64,000 nucleotides of DNA from Rhizobium sp. RU33A (lineage in GTDB: Bacteria > Pseudomonadota > Alphaproteobacteria > Rhizobiales > Rhizobiaceae). The position numbers were made by a program, and so were the translations under genes. This document shows, piece after piece, positions 48,179 through 57,710 of this stretch. Every line of letters starts with the position of its first letter. Positions within the stretch are counted from its first letter, which is position 1. The stretch is from assembly GCF_900156055.1 (NCBI RefSeq), contig NZ_FTMQ01000002.1, positions 930,001-994,000 on the forward strand. The letters run 5' to 3'. The notes under the pieces were generated by a model that was given only the letters and a program-made list of their open reading frames with translations, searched no databases and was not told where the DNA came from.

Positions 48179-49687
48179 TCAGCCCTTCTTGACGCCGAGC
48201 AGGCGGATCATGCCATCGGGCGACGGAACGAAGCCGGTGACTTCTTTCTTCGTGGCCCAAATCCACGACTGGTGGCCGAGATAGATCACCGGCAGGTCGT
48301 CGTTGAGGATCTTGCCGGCGGCATCGTATTTCTGCTTGCGGACGGCATCGTCGGTTGAAGCGCGGGCTTCGTTGAGGAGCGTATCGACTTCAGGGTTGCA
48401 GTATTTGGTGTCGTTGATCCCGCCCTCGCAGGTGACGAACTGGTGCAGGTTGCCGTCAGGGTCGACGCGGCCGGACCAATCGGAGCGGCTGAGCTGATAG
48501 TTGCCGGCCGTCTGTTCGCTGAGCAGCGTGGCAAACTCGGTGGTCTTCAGGCTGACATCGAAGCCGGCCTCGGCCACCATGGCCTGGACGATCTGCATCA
48601 TCTGGGCAGCAACCGGATTGTTGGGGATCTGCATTTCGATCGGCACCCGCTCGAAACCAGCTTCCTTGATCAGGGCCTTTGCCTTTTCGAGGTCGCGGGC
48701 CGGAACTGGCAGTTCCTTGTTGAACCACGGGCTGTTCGGCGGGAACGGCTGATTACCGCCGACGGCTGTGCCTTCATAAACGACCTGGTTCAGCGCTTCG
48801 CGGTCGATAGCGAGCGAGAAGGCCTGGCGCAGGCGCTTGTCCTTGCCGAACGGGTTGTCGGCAAGCGCGCCATTGGCGATGTTCACATAGAGCGCCATGT
48901 AGCCAATATTGACGACGTCGGCATAGGTGAGGCTGTCGTCAGCCTTGACGGATGCCGCATCGGTTGCGGCCAGTCGCTCGATCATATCGAGTTCGCCGGA
49001 GCGCAGGTTGGCCAGCCGCACCGTGGTGTCGGGGATCGGCAGGTAGGTCACCTTGTCGATGAAGACCTTATCCTTGTCCCAGTAGTCGGCGAACTTTTCG
49101 AGCACGATGCGATCCTGCTGGATGCGTTCGACGAATTTGAACGGTCCGGCGCAGACCGGGGCGGAACCAAAATTGGCACCCAGTTCGGTGGCAGCCTTCG
49201 GTGAGACGATCATTCCGGCGCGGTCCGAGAGCTGCGCGAGGAGCGTGACATCGGGCGCCTTAAGCGTGAATTTGACTTCGTAGTCGCTGGTGGCTTCCAC
49301 CTTTGAGACCGAGCTCAGCTCGCTCTTGCGACGCGATTCCGGCATCGTCATGTTGCGCTCAATGGTGGCAACGACGGCGGCAGCATCGAGTGGTGTGTCG
49401 TCATGAAACTTGACGCCTTCGCGCAGCTTCATGGTCAGTTCCTTGCCATCGGCGGACCAGGCCCATTCGGTCGCAAGTTGCGGCACGATCTTCAGGTCTG
49501 GTGAAACGTCGACAAGCTTGTCGCACATTGCCGTGTAGACGATGCGGCCGACAAAGGTCCGCGACTGGGCAGGGTCGAGCACGTCGGCGTCGTCCTGCAG
49601 GCCGATGCGCAGTTCGGCAGACAGTGCGGGGCCGGCAAGCATGGCGCTCGCCAGGAGAATGGTGGATAAACGCGACATTATCTTCAT
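48179..49687 (-). CDS. Peptide-type ABC importer substrate-binding protein (SBP_bac_5 family)
   Basis: The 502-residue periplasmic protein has a signal peptide (MKIMSRLSTILLASAMLAGPALSA) and the extracellular solute-binding family 5 fold: LRIGLQDDADVLDPAQSRTF, KLREGVKFHDDTPLDAAAVV, and KDKRLRQAFSLAIDREALNQ. Members bind peptides, glutathione, nickel chelates, opines and similar compounds. A GGT-fold hydrolase in the operon fits glutathione- or amide-like ligands, but that enzyme lacks the glutamyl-binding arginine. The start at 49687 has GAGGA upstream. Confidence 0.93.
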   Translation of the reverse strand: MKIMSRLSTILLASAMLAGPALSAELRIGLQDDADVLDPAQSRTFVGRIVYTAMCDKLVDVSPDLKIVPQLATEWAWSADGKELTMKLREGVKFHDDTPLDAAAVVATIERNMTMPESRRKSELSSVSKVEATSDYEVKFTLKAPDVTLLAQLSDRAGMIVSPKAATELGANFGSAPVCAGPFKFVERIQQDRIVLEKFADYWDKDKVFIDKVTYLPIPDTTVRLANLRSGELDMIERLAATDAASVKADDSLTYADVVNIGYMALYVNIANGALADNPFGKDKRLRQAFSLAIDREALNQVVYEGTAVGGNQPFPPNSPWFNKELPVPARDLEKAKALIKEAGFERVPIEMQIPNNPVAAQMMQIVQAMVAEAGFDVSLKTTEFATLLSEQTAGNYQLSRSDWSGRVDPDGNLHQFVTCEGGINDTKYCNPEVDTLLNEARASTDDAVRKQKYDAAGKILNDDLPVIYLGHQSWIWATKKEVTGFVPSPDGMIRLLGVKKG

Positions 49688-49784
49688 GGTCGAAAATCCT
49701 CTGGTCTGGTTCTCTGTTTTCATGGGTGTCGCCGGTTATGGCTCCGGCGTTCAGGTCTGGCCGGCGCTCGCCGGAATGCGTCTG

Positions 49785-50516
49785 TCAGGAAACCTCGCCC
49801 AGCGGGTCGCCCTCCAGATGGTCCATGGATGTTTGGCGGATCAGCCGCTCCTGCAGCATCAGAAGGTGCTGACGCATGGCTTCGCCGGCCTTCGCCGGAT
49901 CGCGTGAGGCAATCGCGTCTATGATCGCGGCATGCTGCGCGTTCGACAGGCTCATGGTGTTTGTGTTGCTGCGGGCGCGCTCGCGGATCGACTGCCAGGC
50001 GTCGTCCTGACGCACCCGGTTGATCACGTCGAAGATGGACAGGAAAAGCTGGTTGCCGGCGGCCTGCGCGATCTGGCGGTGTAGTGCGCCGTCCCAGAGT
50101 TCCTTGGCATCGGCATCCTCGCTGCCGAGGATCTTCTGGGCGAGCTCGCGCATGCGGTCGATGTCGCTGCCCTTGGCGCGAAGGGCAGCCAGTTGTGCGA
50201 GTTGCGGCTCGATGCGCAGTCGCACTTCCATGATCTCCATGAAATTGGTTCCGGCGACGATGGTCTCTAGTCGGTCGCTCCATTCGTCAGGTTTCTGACC
50301 GGCAAACGTGCCCGAACCCTGCTTGCGCCAGATCGCGCCCTCGGCCTCCAGGACTTCGAGCGCGCGACGGATCGCCCTGCGGCTCAAGCCGAGCTTTTCG
50401 CAGAGTGTCCGTTCGGTTGGCAGTTTTCCATCCGAACCGACGTCGCCGTGACGAAGAAGCTCCCGTAGCCTTTCCAGGGCATAATTGGAGTTTTCCTGGG
50501 GTGATATCTCTGACAT
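49785..50516 (-). CDS. GntR-family (FadR-type, FCD domain) transcriptional regulator 2
   Basis: The 243-residue regulator has the winged helix-turn-helix GKLPTERTLCEKLGLSRRAIRRALEVLEAEG (read in parts) and an FCD domain with metal-binding residues in WDGALHRQIAQAAGN, SNAQHAAIIDAIA and MRQHLLMLQ. It is the first gene of the peptide-importer operon, and a strong dyad sits just upstream of its start, so it is probably autoregulated and controls the whole unit. Confidence 0.92.
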   Translation of the reverse strand: MSEISPQENSNYALERLRELLRHGDVGSDGKLPTERTLCEKLGLSRRAIRRALEVLEAEGAIWRKQGSGTFAGQKPDEWSDRLETIVAGTNFMEIMEVRLRIEPQLAQLAALRAKGSDIDRMRELAQKILGSEDADAKELWDGALHRQIAQAAGNQLFLSIFDVINRVRQDDAWQSIRERARSNTNTMSLSNAQHAAIIDAIASRDPAKAGEAMRQHLLMLQERLIRQTSMDHLEGDPLGEVS

Positions 50517-50520
50517 GAAA

Positions 50521-50546
50521 GGTTCGAACCAATTAGCGATTGGTTC
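50521..50546. promoter_or_regulatory. Inverted repeat operator upstream of GntR regulator 2
   Basis: GAACCAAT (50526-50533) and ATTGGTTC (50539-50546) form a perfect eight-base inverted repeat with a five-base centre. GGTTCGAACC overlaps its left part. It begins five bases before the regulator's ATG, a typical place for autorepression. Confidence 0.65.
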
Positions 50547-50669
50547 AGTGAACGTCGAAATCCGCCGCTCGTCAAGCTGCTTTTTGTGCAGATATGAAAG
50601 TGCTCAATAATGCGGCAGGATGATGCGAAAAAGACGGGGGCTTAGACTCGGAGGGGATCTCGAGGAAAG

Positions 50670-50992
50670 CCGGCCGAAGCTCACGGAATGGCATCCTGCA
50701 AGGCGAACATCGAAGGCTTCCTGGGAGCCGAACTCAAGTTGATCCTCGATGCTGAGGGTGTGACGAACCTCATGGTCGTTAGCGCGATGAGCCATATGTG
50801 CCTCGATGCGCTGGCGCGTGCCGCATCCGACCTCGGCTATGGCGTGATCGTCGTCCATGATGCCGTCACAACTCGTGATCTGGAGTTTGGCGGCAGGACG
50901 TCTCCGCCACCGACGTCCATGCGTCTTTCATCGTGGCTCTTGCATTTGCCTATGCGACTGTCGTGAGCGCGCATGAGTTTCTCAGCGGCTGA
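50670..50992 (+). pseudogene. Truncated, frameshifted isochorismatase-like cysteine hydrolase
   Basis: The remnant encodes the C-terminal half of an isochorismatase-like hydrolase: KANIEGFLGAELKLILDAEG, VVSAMSHMCLDALARAASD with the catalytic Cys, and VVHDAVTTRDLEFGG. Just after the last block, near 50895, a single base is missing and the frame shifts. In the corrected frame the natural end continues QDVSATDVHASFIVALAFAY and ATVVSAHEFLSG to a stop at 50992. The N-terminal half, with the catalytic Asp and Lys, is absent. The gene is dead and flanks the third GGT-fold gene convergently. Confidence 0.85.
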
Positions 50993-51083
50993 GGCATGAA
51001 GAAGGCCGGGGGTATCCCCGGCCTTATGGTATTCTGCGATCCGTTGCGGATGATGACACTTGGTATCAGATGGCCTGGGGCTC

Positions 51084-52679
51084 TCAATAGCCCAGAGCAA
51101 TCCCATCCTTGCGCGATTCAGATGCGCCCGTCAGGGTGCCGTTCTCCCAGTCGATCCGCACGACCTGCGCGCCGCCGATCGGATCTTCAGCCGGCACGAT
51201 CTCAAAACCACGGCGGGTGAGTTCGGCCACGGTCTCCGCTGAGACAGTGTGCTCGGCTTCAACGCGCGGGACCTTGCCGCCGACGGGGATAAGACGAGGC
51301 AGGTCGATCGCATCCTGCATGTCCATGTCGTAGTCGACCACCTTCGAAATCAGATGGGCATGGCCCATGGCCTGATAGTAGCCGCCCATAACGCCGAAGG
51401 ACATTTCCGTGCGGCCGTCGCGTGTCACCATGCCGGGAATGATCGTGTGCAGCGGACGCTTTTCCGGCGCGATCATGTTGGGATGACCGCGCTTGAGCGA
51501 GAAGCTTTGACCACGGTTGTGGAGGATGACGCCCGAGCCCGGCGCAACGAGGCCGGTGCCGAAGCTGTCGAAGATCGAGTTGATGAAGCTAACCGCATTG
51601 CGCTCTTCATCAACGATCGAAATGTAGACCGTGTCGCGATGCAGCGGCATCTCGAAATCCGGCAGTTCGGTCAGCGCCCGGGTCAGGTCGATCTTCTCGG
51701 CCAGTCCGCGCGCGAAGTCGGCCGAAAGGAGTTCATCGATCGGCACGCTGGCCTTTGCCGGATCGGCGATCCAGGCGTCGCGCGCGGCATAGGCGAGGCG
51801 AGTGGCCTCGATTTCCAGATGCAGTCGATCGGCGGAGTGCGGTTCCAGCGTGTTGTCGAAGCAGGAGAGGATGTTGAGGATCAGCAGCGCAATGATGCCC
51901 TGGCCGTTCGGCGGGCATTCGTGGACGGTGTAGCCGCGGAAATCGGTGGTAACCGGGGTCACGTACTCGCCCTGGGCTGCCGCAAAATCCTCTAGTGTGT
52001 GGAGGCCGCCATGGGCGTTGAGATGGGCCACCATGTCTTCGGCGACGGAGCCCTTGTAGAAGCCGTCGCGGCCTTCGGCGGCAATCTTGCGGAGCGTTGC
52101 GGCAAGCTTCGGCTGGCGGTGCGTTTCTCCGATACGCGGTGCGCGGCCGCCGGGTAAGAAGATCTCAGCTGCTGCCTTATCTGCGGCGAGAAGCTCCTCT
52201 TCTCTCTTCCAGTCGCGATGGACGCGCGGCGAGATGGCGTAGCCCTCTTCGGCATAGCGAATGGCGGGTGCAAGAACCTCGGCGAAGGATAAGCGCCCGT
52301 GGTCGGCATGCAGTCGGGTCCAGGCGTCAATGGCGCCGGGGATGGTGACGGCGGATGGGGACTGGCGCGGGACTTCGGTCAAGCCGCGCTCTTCGAACCA
52401 TTCGATCGTCAGCGCCTTGGGCGTGCGGCCTGAACCATTGTAGGCGACGACCTCTGCGCCGCCCTTTGGAGCGTACAACGCAAAACAATCGCCGCCAATG
52501 CCGGTGGATCCCGGTTCCACCACGCATTGCACGGCGCAGGCGGCAATCGCTGCATCCATGGCATTGCCACCGGCCTGCAGGATGTTGATGGCCGTGAGCG
52601 TGGCATAGGGGTGGGAAGTCGCAGCCATGGCCTTGGCAGACACAGCCACCGACCGCGTCGGCTTCTCGAAATTGCGCAT
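51084..52679 (-). CDS. Gamma-glutamyltransferase-fold enzyme 3
   Basis: The 531-residue Ntn-hydrolase has the GGT fold with TSHPYATLTAINILQAGGNAM, the nucleophile site HRDTVYISIVD (Thr350), NAVSFINSIFDSFGTG, and EKRPLHTIIPGM. Unlike the other two, it keeps the arginine of the glutamyl pocket (NGSGRTPKAL, Arg85). It also lacks a signal peptide. The start at 52679 (MRNFEKPTRS) has GAGGAGA upstream. It is the only one of the three outside a transporter operon, and stands alone between the isochorismatase remnant and the 477-base gap. Confidence 0.9.
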   Translation of the reverse strand: MRNFEKPTRSVAVSAKAMAATSHPYATLTAINILQAGGNAMDAAIAACAVQCVVEPGSTGIGGDCFALYAPKGGAEVVAYNGSGRTPKALTIEWFEERGLTEVPRQSPSAVTIPGAIDAWTRLHADHGRLSFAEVLAPAIRYAEEGYAISPRVHRDWKREEELLAADKAAAEIFLPGGRAPRIGETHRQPKLAATLRKIAAEGRDGFYKGSVAEDMVAHLNAHGGLHTLEDFAAAQGEYVTPVTTDFRGYTVHECPPNGQGIIALLILNILSCFDNTLEPHSADRLHLEIEATRLAYAARDAWIADPAKASVPIDELLSADFARGLAEKIDLTRALTELPDFEMPLHRDTVYISIVDEERNAVSFINSIFDSFGTGLVAPGSGVILHNRGQSFSLKRGHPNMIAPEKRPLHTIIPGMVTRDGRTEMSFGVMGGYYQAMGHAHLISKVVDYDMDMQDAIDLPRLIPVGGKVPRVEAEHTVSAETVAELTRRGFEIVPAEDPIGGAQVVRIDWENGTLTGASESRKDGIALGY

Positions 52680-53156
52680 CCTTGGCAGTCTCCTCGCATG
52701 TTCTTGTGCCACGGCTTCAACCGCGGGATCCGTATGGTGTCATGAGGATCTGCAGGAAGGCTAGTGCCCGGACGATCAGAAAGTCGATGAAAAGATAGAT
52801 TGCACGGGCCGCGATGCGGCCACCCGCAGAAAGCGATAGCCCCAGCCTAAACCTAGATGGCGAACCTCAGGCCTATCAATCCGCTCCGGAAATGAGCGAT
52901 TTCCTCAATCGCTCGGTCCGGATCGATATCCTTTGCATCCAATGCATACCCCCCAAACGGATGCCTCGGGGTTGTCATCCAACCAACCTGCCCCTCGCGG
53001 CTTAGCCTACATGGCAAGGGTTCGGCTCCTCTTTGTGGACCCTAATCGACTTCAGGGCGCCAAAGCTGAGACGCCTCAAGCCAATCGGCAGTGTTTCAAC
53101 GATTGGCCCAGCTTACACACCAGACAAACCGGTAGCCCGACAAAGATGCAAGGCAC
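52680..53156. other. 477-base region without a recognisable gene
   Basis: This gap lies between the third GGT-fold gene and the RND pump gene. Short open frames occur but none shows coding character or a family. GAGCGATT (52894-52901) and AATCGCTC (52907-52914) form an eight-base hairpin. The composition is less GC-biased than the genes. The transferase promoter must lie at its left end, and the pump transcript ends at its right end. Confidence 0.5.
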
Positions 53157-56100
53157 TCAGCCAGATGGCGAGACGGGGATCTCCTCGATTTCCCCGATGG
53201 TGTGCTGACGCAGCGGCCTATTACCGGAAAGCGAGCGTGCCAGCAGATAGAAGACCGGCGTCATGAAGATCCCGAACAGCGTAACGCCGATCATGCCTGA
53301 GAAGACGGCGACACCCATGGCGGAGCGCATCTCCGCACCCGCGCCTGTCGACACGACGAGCGGGATTACGCCCATGATGAAGGCCATCGAGGTCATCAGG
53401 ATCGGTCGGAGTCGCAGGCGGCTGGCTTCTACTGCTGCCTGGAGCGGCGTCCGGCCCTCGAACTCGAGCTCTCGCGCAAATTCGACGATCAGGATCGCAT
53501 TCTTGGCAGACAGACCGACCAGCACCACCAGGCCGATCTGCGTGAAGATGTTGTTATCCCCGCCCGTGTACCAGACACCCACCAGAGCCGCGAGCACGCC
53601 CATCGGCACGATCATGATGATCGATAGCGGCAGGGTCAGGCTCTCGTATTGCGCCGCCAACACCAAATAGACGAGCAGGAGTGCAAGCGGGAATACGATG
53701 ATGCTCGAATTGCCTGCCAGGATCTGCTGGTAGGTCAGATCCGTCCATTCGAAATCGATACCGGCGGGCATGGTTTCCTCCAGGATTTTTTCCATCGCCA
53801 CCTGTGCCTGGCCTGAAGAAAAGCCAGGGGCGGGGCCACCATTGATATCGGCGGCCAGGAAGCCGTTGTAACGTGTGGTGCGTTCGGGGCCCGTTGACGT
53901 TTCGACCTTCAGGAGGGCGGAGAGCGGGATCATCTCGCCGCTTGCCGAGCGCACCTTCAACTGGCCGATGTCTTCCGGCTTGGCGCGATACTGAGCATCG
54001 GCCTGGACGCGCACGCTGTAGGTACGGCCAAAGGCGTTGAAGTCGTTGACATAGAGCGAGCCCAGATAGATCTGCAGCGTCTGGAAGACGTCAGTCACGG
54101 AGACGCCGAGCTGCTGTGCCTTGACCCGGTCGAGATCGGCAAACAGCTGCGGAACGTTGACCTGGAAGCTTGAGAAGATGCCCGCAAGCTCTGGTGTCTG
54201 ATAGGCTTTGGCGAGGACTGCCTTTGTCGTTTCGTCGAGCGTCTCATAGCCAAAGCCGGCCCGGTCCTCGATCTGCAGTTTGAAGCCGCCGGTCGAGCCG
54301 AGGCCGTTGACGGGTGGCGGCGGGAACATGGCGATGAAGGCGCCATCGATGGCTGCGAACTTTTGATTGAGGGCCATGGCGATCGCGCCACCTGACAGGG
54401 ACGGATCTTTACGCTCCTCGAAGTCGTCGAGAACAGCAAAGACGATCCCGGCATTGGAGCCGATGGTGAAGCCGTTGATCGACAGGCCCGGGAATGCGAG
54501 CGCATTTTTCACACCCGGCTCCTGCAACGCGATATCGCTCATTCGGCGGATGACCTCTTCCGTGCGGTCGAGCGTTGCGCCATCCGGCAATTGGGCAAAA
54601 CCGATGAGATACTGCTTGTCCTGTGCTGGCACGAAACCGCCGGGTACCGTGGTGAACATGCCGTATGTTGCGGCGACCAGCGCGAGATAGATCACCATCA
54701 CCAGGCTCTTGCGGCCAAGCAGGCCGCCGACCGTGCGGCCATAGCCGTTGGACGCGGCTCCAAAGGCGCGGTTGAAGCCCCGGAAGAACCAGCCGAGGAG
54801 ACTATCCATGATGCGGGTGAGCCGGTCCTTAGGCGCGCGATGGTCCTTGAGCAGCAGAGCCGCCAGCGCCGGCGACAGGGTCAGCGAATTGATCGCCGAG
54901 ATGACCGTCGATATCGCAATCGTCAGGGCGAACTGACGATAGAACTGGCCCGAAAGCCCGGTGATGAAGGCGAGCGGCACAAAGACCGCGACGAGTACCA
55001 GCGCAATCGCGATGATTGGTCCTGAGACTTCTCTCATGGCGCGGTACGTGGCCTCGCGGGGGGAGAGCCCGTTTTCGATGTTGCGCTCGACATTCTCCAC
55101 GACGACGATCGCGTCATCGACCACGATCCCGATCGCCAGCACCAGGCCGAACAGTGTCAGGGCGTTGATCGAGAAGCCGAAGGCATACATGACCGCGAAG
55201 GTGCCGACGATCGAGACCGGGACAGCGATCAAGGGGATGATCGAGGCACGCCAGGTCTGCAGGAACAGGATGACCACGAGCACAACGAGCGCAATCGCTT
55301 CGAGCAGCGTATCGACGACCTTGTCAATCGAGGCCCGCACGAATTCCGTCGTGTCGTAGACAATCTCGAAGCGCACACCGTCAGGCATCGCCTGCTGCAG
55401 ATCGGCCATCGTCTGCTGCACGGCATCGGATATGGCAATGGCGTTGGAGCCAGGCGCCTGGAAGATCGGAATGGCGACGGCGGGCTCACCGTCGAGAAGC
55501 GAACGAAGCGAGTATTCCGCGGCCCCCAGCTCGATGCGTGCGAGATCGGCAAGTCGGGTGATCTCACCGTTCGGACCGGACTTCACGACGATCGCACCGA
55601 ATTCCTCCGGGGTCTGAAGGCGGCCCCGTGCATTGACGTTCAATTGCAGATCGACGCCTTCAAGCGACGGCGAGGCGCCGATCGTGCCGGCGGCGGCCTG
55701 GACGTTCTGCTGGGCGATGGCGCTGGTGATGTCGCTTGCTGCCAGACCGTGCTCCGCCACCTTTTGCGGATCGAGCCAGATGCGCATGGAATAGTCGCCG
55801 GCACCGAAGACCTGGACCTGGCCGACGCCTTCGATGCGGGCCAGCCTGTCCTTGACGTTCAGCGTTGCGTAATTGCGCAGATAGGTCAGGTCGTAGCGAT
55901 CACCGGTCGAGACGAGATGCACCACCATCATCAGATCGGGTGAGCTCTTGACCGTTGTCACACCGAGCGCCCGGACTTCTGCCGGCAGTCGCGGCTCGGC
56001 CTGGGCGACGCGGTTCTGCACCAGTTGCTGAGCCTTGTCCGGATCGGTGCCGAGACGGAAGGTGACAGTGAGGGTGAGCACGCCGTCGGAGGTTGCCTGG

Positions 56101-56345
56101 CTCGACATGTAGAGCATGTTTTCGACGCCGTTGATCTGCTCTTCCAGTGGCGTTGCCACCGTTTGCGAAATCACGGTCGGGTTGGCGCCCGGATAGACGG
56201 CACGCACGACGACAGACGGCGGCACGACCTCTGGATACTCCGAAATCGGAAGGGCCCTGAGGCCAATCAGGCCAGCGACAAGAATGAGGATCGAAAGCAC
56301 GGCGGCAAAGACCGGCCGGTCGACGAAAAAGCGGGAGAAATTCAT
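53157..56345 (-). CDS. RND multidrug efflux pump, inner-membrane transporter (AcrB/MexB type)
   Basis: The 1062-residue HAE1-type transporter has twelve membrane helices and two large periplasmic loops. It begins MNFSRFFVDRPVFAAVLSIL and carries the hallmark segments VYPGANPTVISQTVATPLEE, FGLVLAIGIVVDDAIVVVEN (helix 4, with the proton-relay Asp pair) and GLVVLVGLSAKNAILIVEFA (helix 10 with the relay Lys). It uses proton flow to export drugs and lipophilic compounds. The start at 56345 removes a non-conserved leader. No outer-membrane factor gene is adjacent, so a distant TolC-like channel must serve it. Confidence 0.96.
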   Translation of the reverse strand: MNFSRFFVDRPVFAAVLSILILVAGLIGLRALPISEYPEVVPPSVVVRAVYPGANPTVISQTVATPLEEQINGVENMLYMSSQATSDGVLTLTVTFRLGTDPDKAQQLVQNRVAQAEPRLPAEVRALGVTTVKSSPDLMMVVHLVSTGDRYDLTYLRNYATLNVKDRLARIEGVGQVQVFGAGDYSMRIWLDPQKVAEHGLAASDITSAIAQQNVQAAAGTIGASPSLEGVDLQLNVNARGRLQTPEEFGAIVVKSGPNGEITRLADLARIELGAAEYSLRSLLDGEPAVAIPIFQAPGSNAIAISDAVQQTMADLQQAMPDGVRFEIVYDTTEFVRASIDKVVDTLLEAIALVVLVVILFLQTWRASIIPLIAVPVSIVGTFAVMYAFGFSINALTLFGLVLAIGIVVDDAIVVVENVERNIENGLSPREATYRAMREVSGPIIAIALVLVAVFVPLAFITGLSGQFYRQFALTIAISTVISAINSLTLSPALAALLLKDHRAPKDRLTRIMDSLLGWFFRGFNRAFGAASNGYGRTVGGLLGRKSLVMVIYLALVAATYGMFTTVPGGFVPAQDKQYLIGFAQLPDGATLDRTEEVIRRMSDIALQEPGVKNALAFPGLSINGFTIGSNAGIVFAVLDDFEERKDPSLSGGAIAMALNQKFAAIDGAFIAMFPPPPVNGLGSTGGFKLQIEDRAGFGYETLDETTKAVLAKAYQTPELAGIFSSFQVNVPQLFADLDRVKAQQLGVSVTDVFQTLQIYLGSLYVNDFNAFGRTYSVRVQADAQYRAKPEDIGQLKVRSASGEMIPLSALLKVETSTGPERTTRYNGFLAADINGGPAPGFSSGQAQVAMEKILEETMPAGIDFEWTDLTYQQILAGNSSIIVFPLALLLVYLVLAAQYESLTLPLSIIMIVPMGVLAALVGVWYTGGDNNIFTQIGLVVLVGLSAKNAILIVEFARELEFEGRTPLQAAVEASRLRLRPILMTSMAFIMGVIPLVVSTGAGAEMRSAMGVAVFSGMIGVTLFGIFMTPVFYLLARSLSGNRPLRQHTIGEIEEIPVSPSG

Positions 56346-56489
56346 CTGAGGCCCCATAAGGCAGACAAGGGAGGAGCGATCCCGCAACGAAGATTGCGGG
56401 AGGCGACTTAGGTTTCATGTGTGGAGCCGAGGTGCTGGCGCCGCTTTATGCCGAAGGCATGGAGCGGGCCGCTGCCGGCACCCGGCGGA

Positions 56490-57668
56490 TCAGTTCTTCA
56501 ACGCCGTCTGTTCCTGCGGTGCGACCACCGCTCCTGGACGAATGCGCTGCAGGCCGCTGACGACAATGCGGTCTCCGGCTTCCAGGCCGGTTTCGACGAC
56601 GCGCTGACCATCGACCGCAGCCCCCAGTTGGATCTGCCGATAGCTGACCGTGTTGTCGGTTGCGACGACGAAGACGAATTTCTTGTCCTGGTCGGTGCCC
56701 ACGGCACGTTCGCTGATCGTCAGGCGCTCCTGTGCTTCTGCCTGGCCCAGCCGGATTCGGGCGAACTGGCCGGGGATGAGGCGACCGCCGGGGTTGTCGA
56801 AAACGGTGCGAACGCGGATCGTTCCTGTCGATGCGTCGATCTCGTTGTTGATCAGCTGCAGCCGCCCTGGGATGGGTGCTGCATCGGCGCTTGCGTCTAC
56901 TTCCACCGGGATCTGCTCCAGGAGCAGGCCTGCATCATTGGCCGGCAGCGTCGAGAGCACTTCGCGTAGATGGTCTTCATCGATGGTGAAGCTTGCATAG
57001 ATCGGATCGACCGAGACGAGGGTGACGAGCGACGGAGACGAGGGGCCGGCAGCGACGAGGTTGCCGACCGTGACGTCGAGGGTGCCGATGCGGCCTGCAA
57101 TCGGAGCCCGGATTTCGGTATAGGCAAGATCGAGCTCGGCGAGTTTCAAGGCTGCCTTTGCAGACTGGAGTTCCGCCTCGGTCGAGGCTTTTGTACTCTT
57201 TCGCTGTGCGACTTCGCTCTCGGAAATCGTGTTGCGGGCAAGCAGAGCCGTGCCGCGATCGAGTTCGGTCGTCGCGAGGGTCAGTCTCGCTTCGGCCGAT
57301 GCGACGGCACCGCGAGCGCGGTCAACGACGGCGCGGTAGGGCTCGGGGTCAATCGTGAACAGGAGATCGCCCTGATTGACGAGCCCGCCTTCGCGGAAGT
57401 GCACCGCCTGGATGGCGCCGGCGACGCGGGACCGGAGTTCGACCCTGTCTACCGCCTCGAAGCGTCCGGAGACTTCGCGCCAAATATGCACCGGATGGGG
57501 TTGGACTGTGGTCACTGTCACCGGCACGGCTGGCGGTGCCGCTGCAACCTCGGTCGAGGCCGCCTGGGCGTCCCAGGAGGGTTCAAAATACAATACGGCG
57601 CCGGTTATGGCCAAAGCCGTTGCCATCGCAGAACCCCACAGGGCTGCGCTCCTGATCCTTGCGGTCAT
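56490..57668 (-). CDS. RND efflux periplasmic adaptor (membrane fusion protein, AcrA type)
   Basis: The 392-residue protein has an N-terminal membrane anchor (GSAMATALAITGAVLYF). It has the lipoyl halves around a coiled-coil hairpin (RVAGAIQAVHFREGGLV; AELQSAKAALKLAELDLAYTE; IRAPIAGRIGTLDV), a beta-barrel and a membrane-proximal domain. It couples the inner-membrane pump to an outer-membrane channel. The start at 57668 (MTARIRSAAL) has AAGGAG upstream. It is followed, 144 bases later, by the pump gene. Confidence 0.94.
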   Translation of the reverse strand: MTARIRSAALWGSAMATALAITGAVLYFEPSWDAQAASTEVAAAPPAVPVTVTTVQPHPVHIWREVSGRFEAVDRVELRSRVAGAIQAVHFREGGLVNQGDLLFTIDPEPYRAVVDRARGAVASAEARLTLATTELDRGTALLARNTISESEVAQRKSTKASTEAELQSAKAALKLAELDLAYTEIRAPIAGRIGTLDVTVGNLVAAGPSSPSLVTLVSVDPIYASFTIDEDHLREVLSTLPANDAGLLLEQIPVEVDASADAAPIPGRLQLINNEIDASTGTIRVRTVFDNPGGRLIPGQFARIRLGQAEAQERLTISERAVGTDQDKKFVFVVATDNTVSYRQIQLGAAVDGQRVVETGLEAGDRIVVSGLQRIRPGAVVAPQEQTALKN

Positions 57669-57710
57669 GATCGTCTCCTTCGGTTCGCCTTGAACCGCTA
57701 TATGTTGGGA

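Noticed and set aside
50521..50530. GGTTCGAACC resembling a tRNA T-loop
   Set aside because: No acceptor, D or anticodon stems can be folded around it; it is part of the palindromic operator before the GntR gene.
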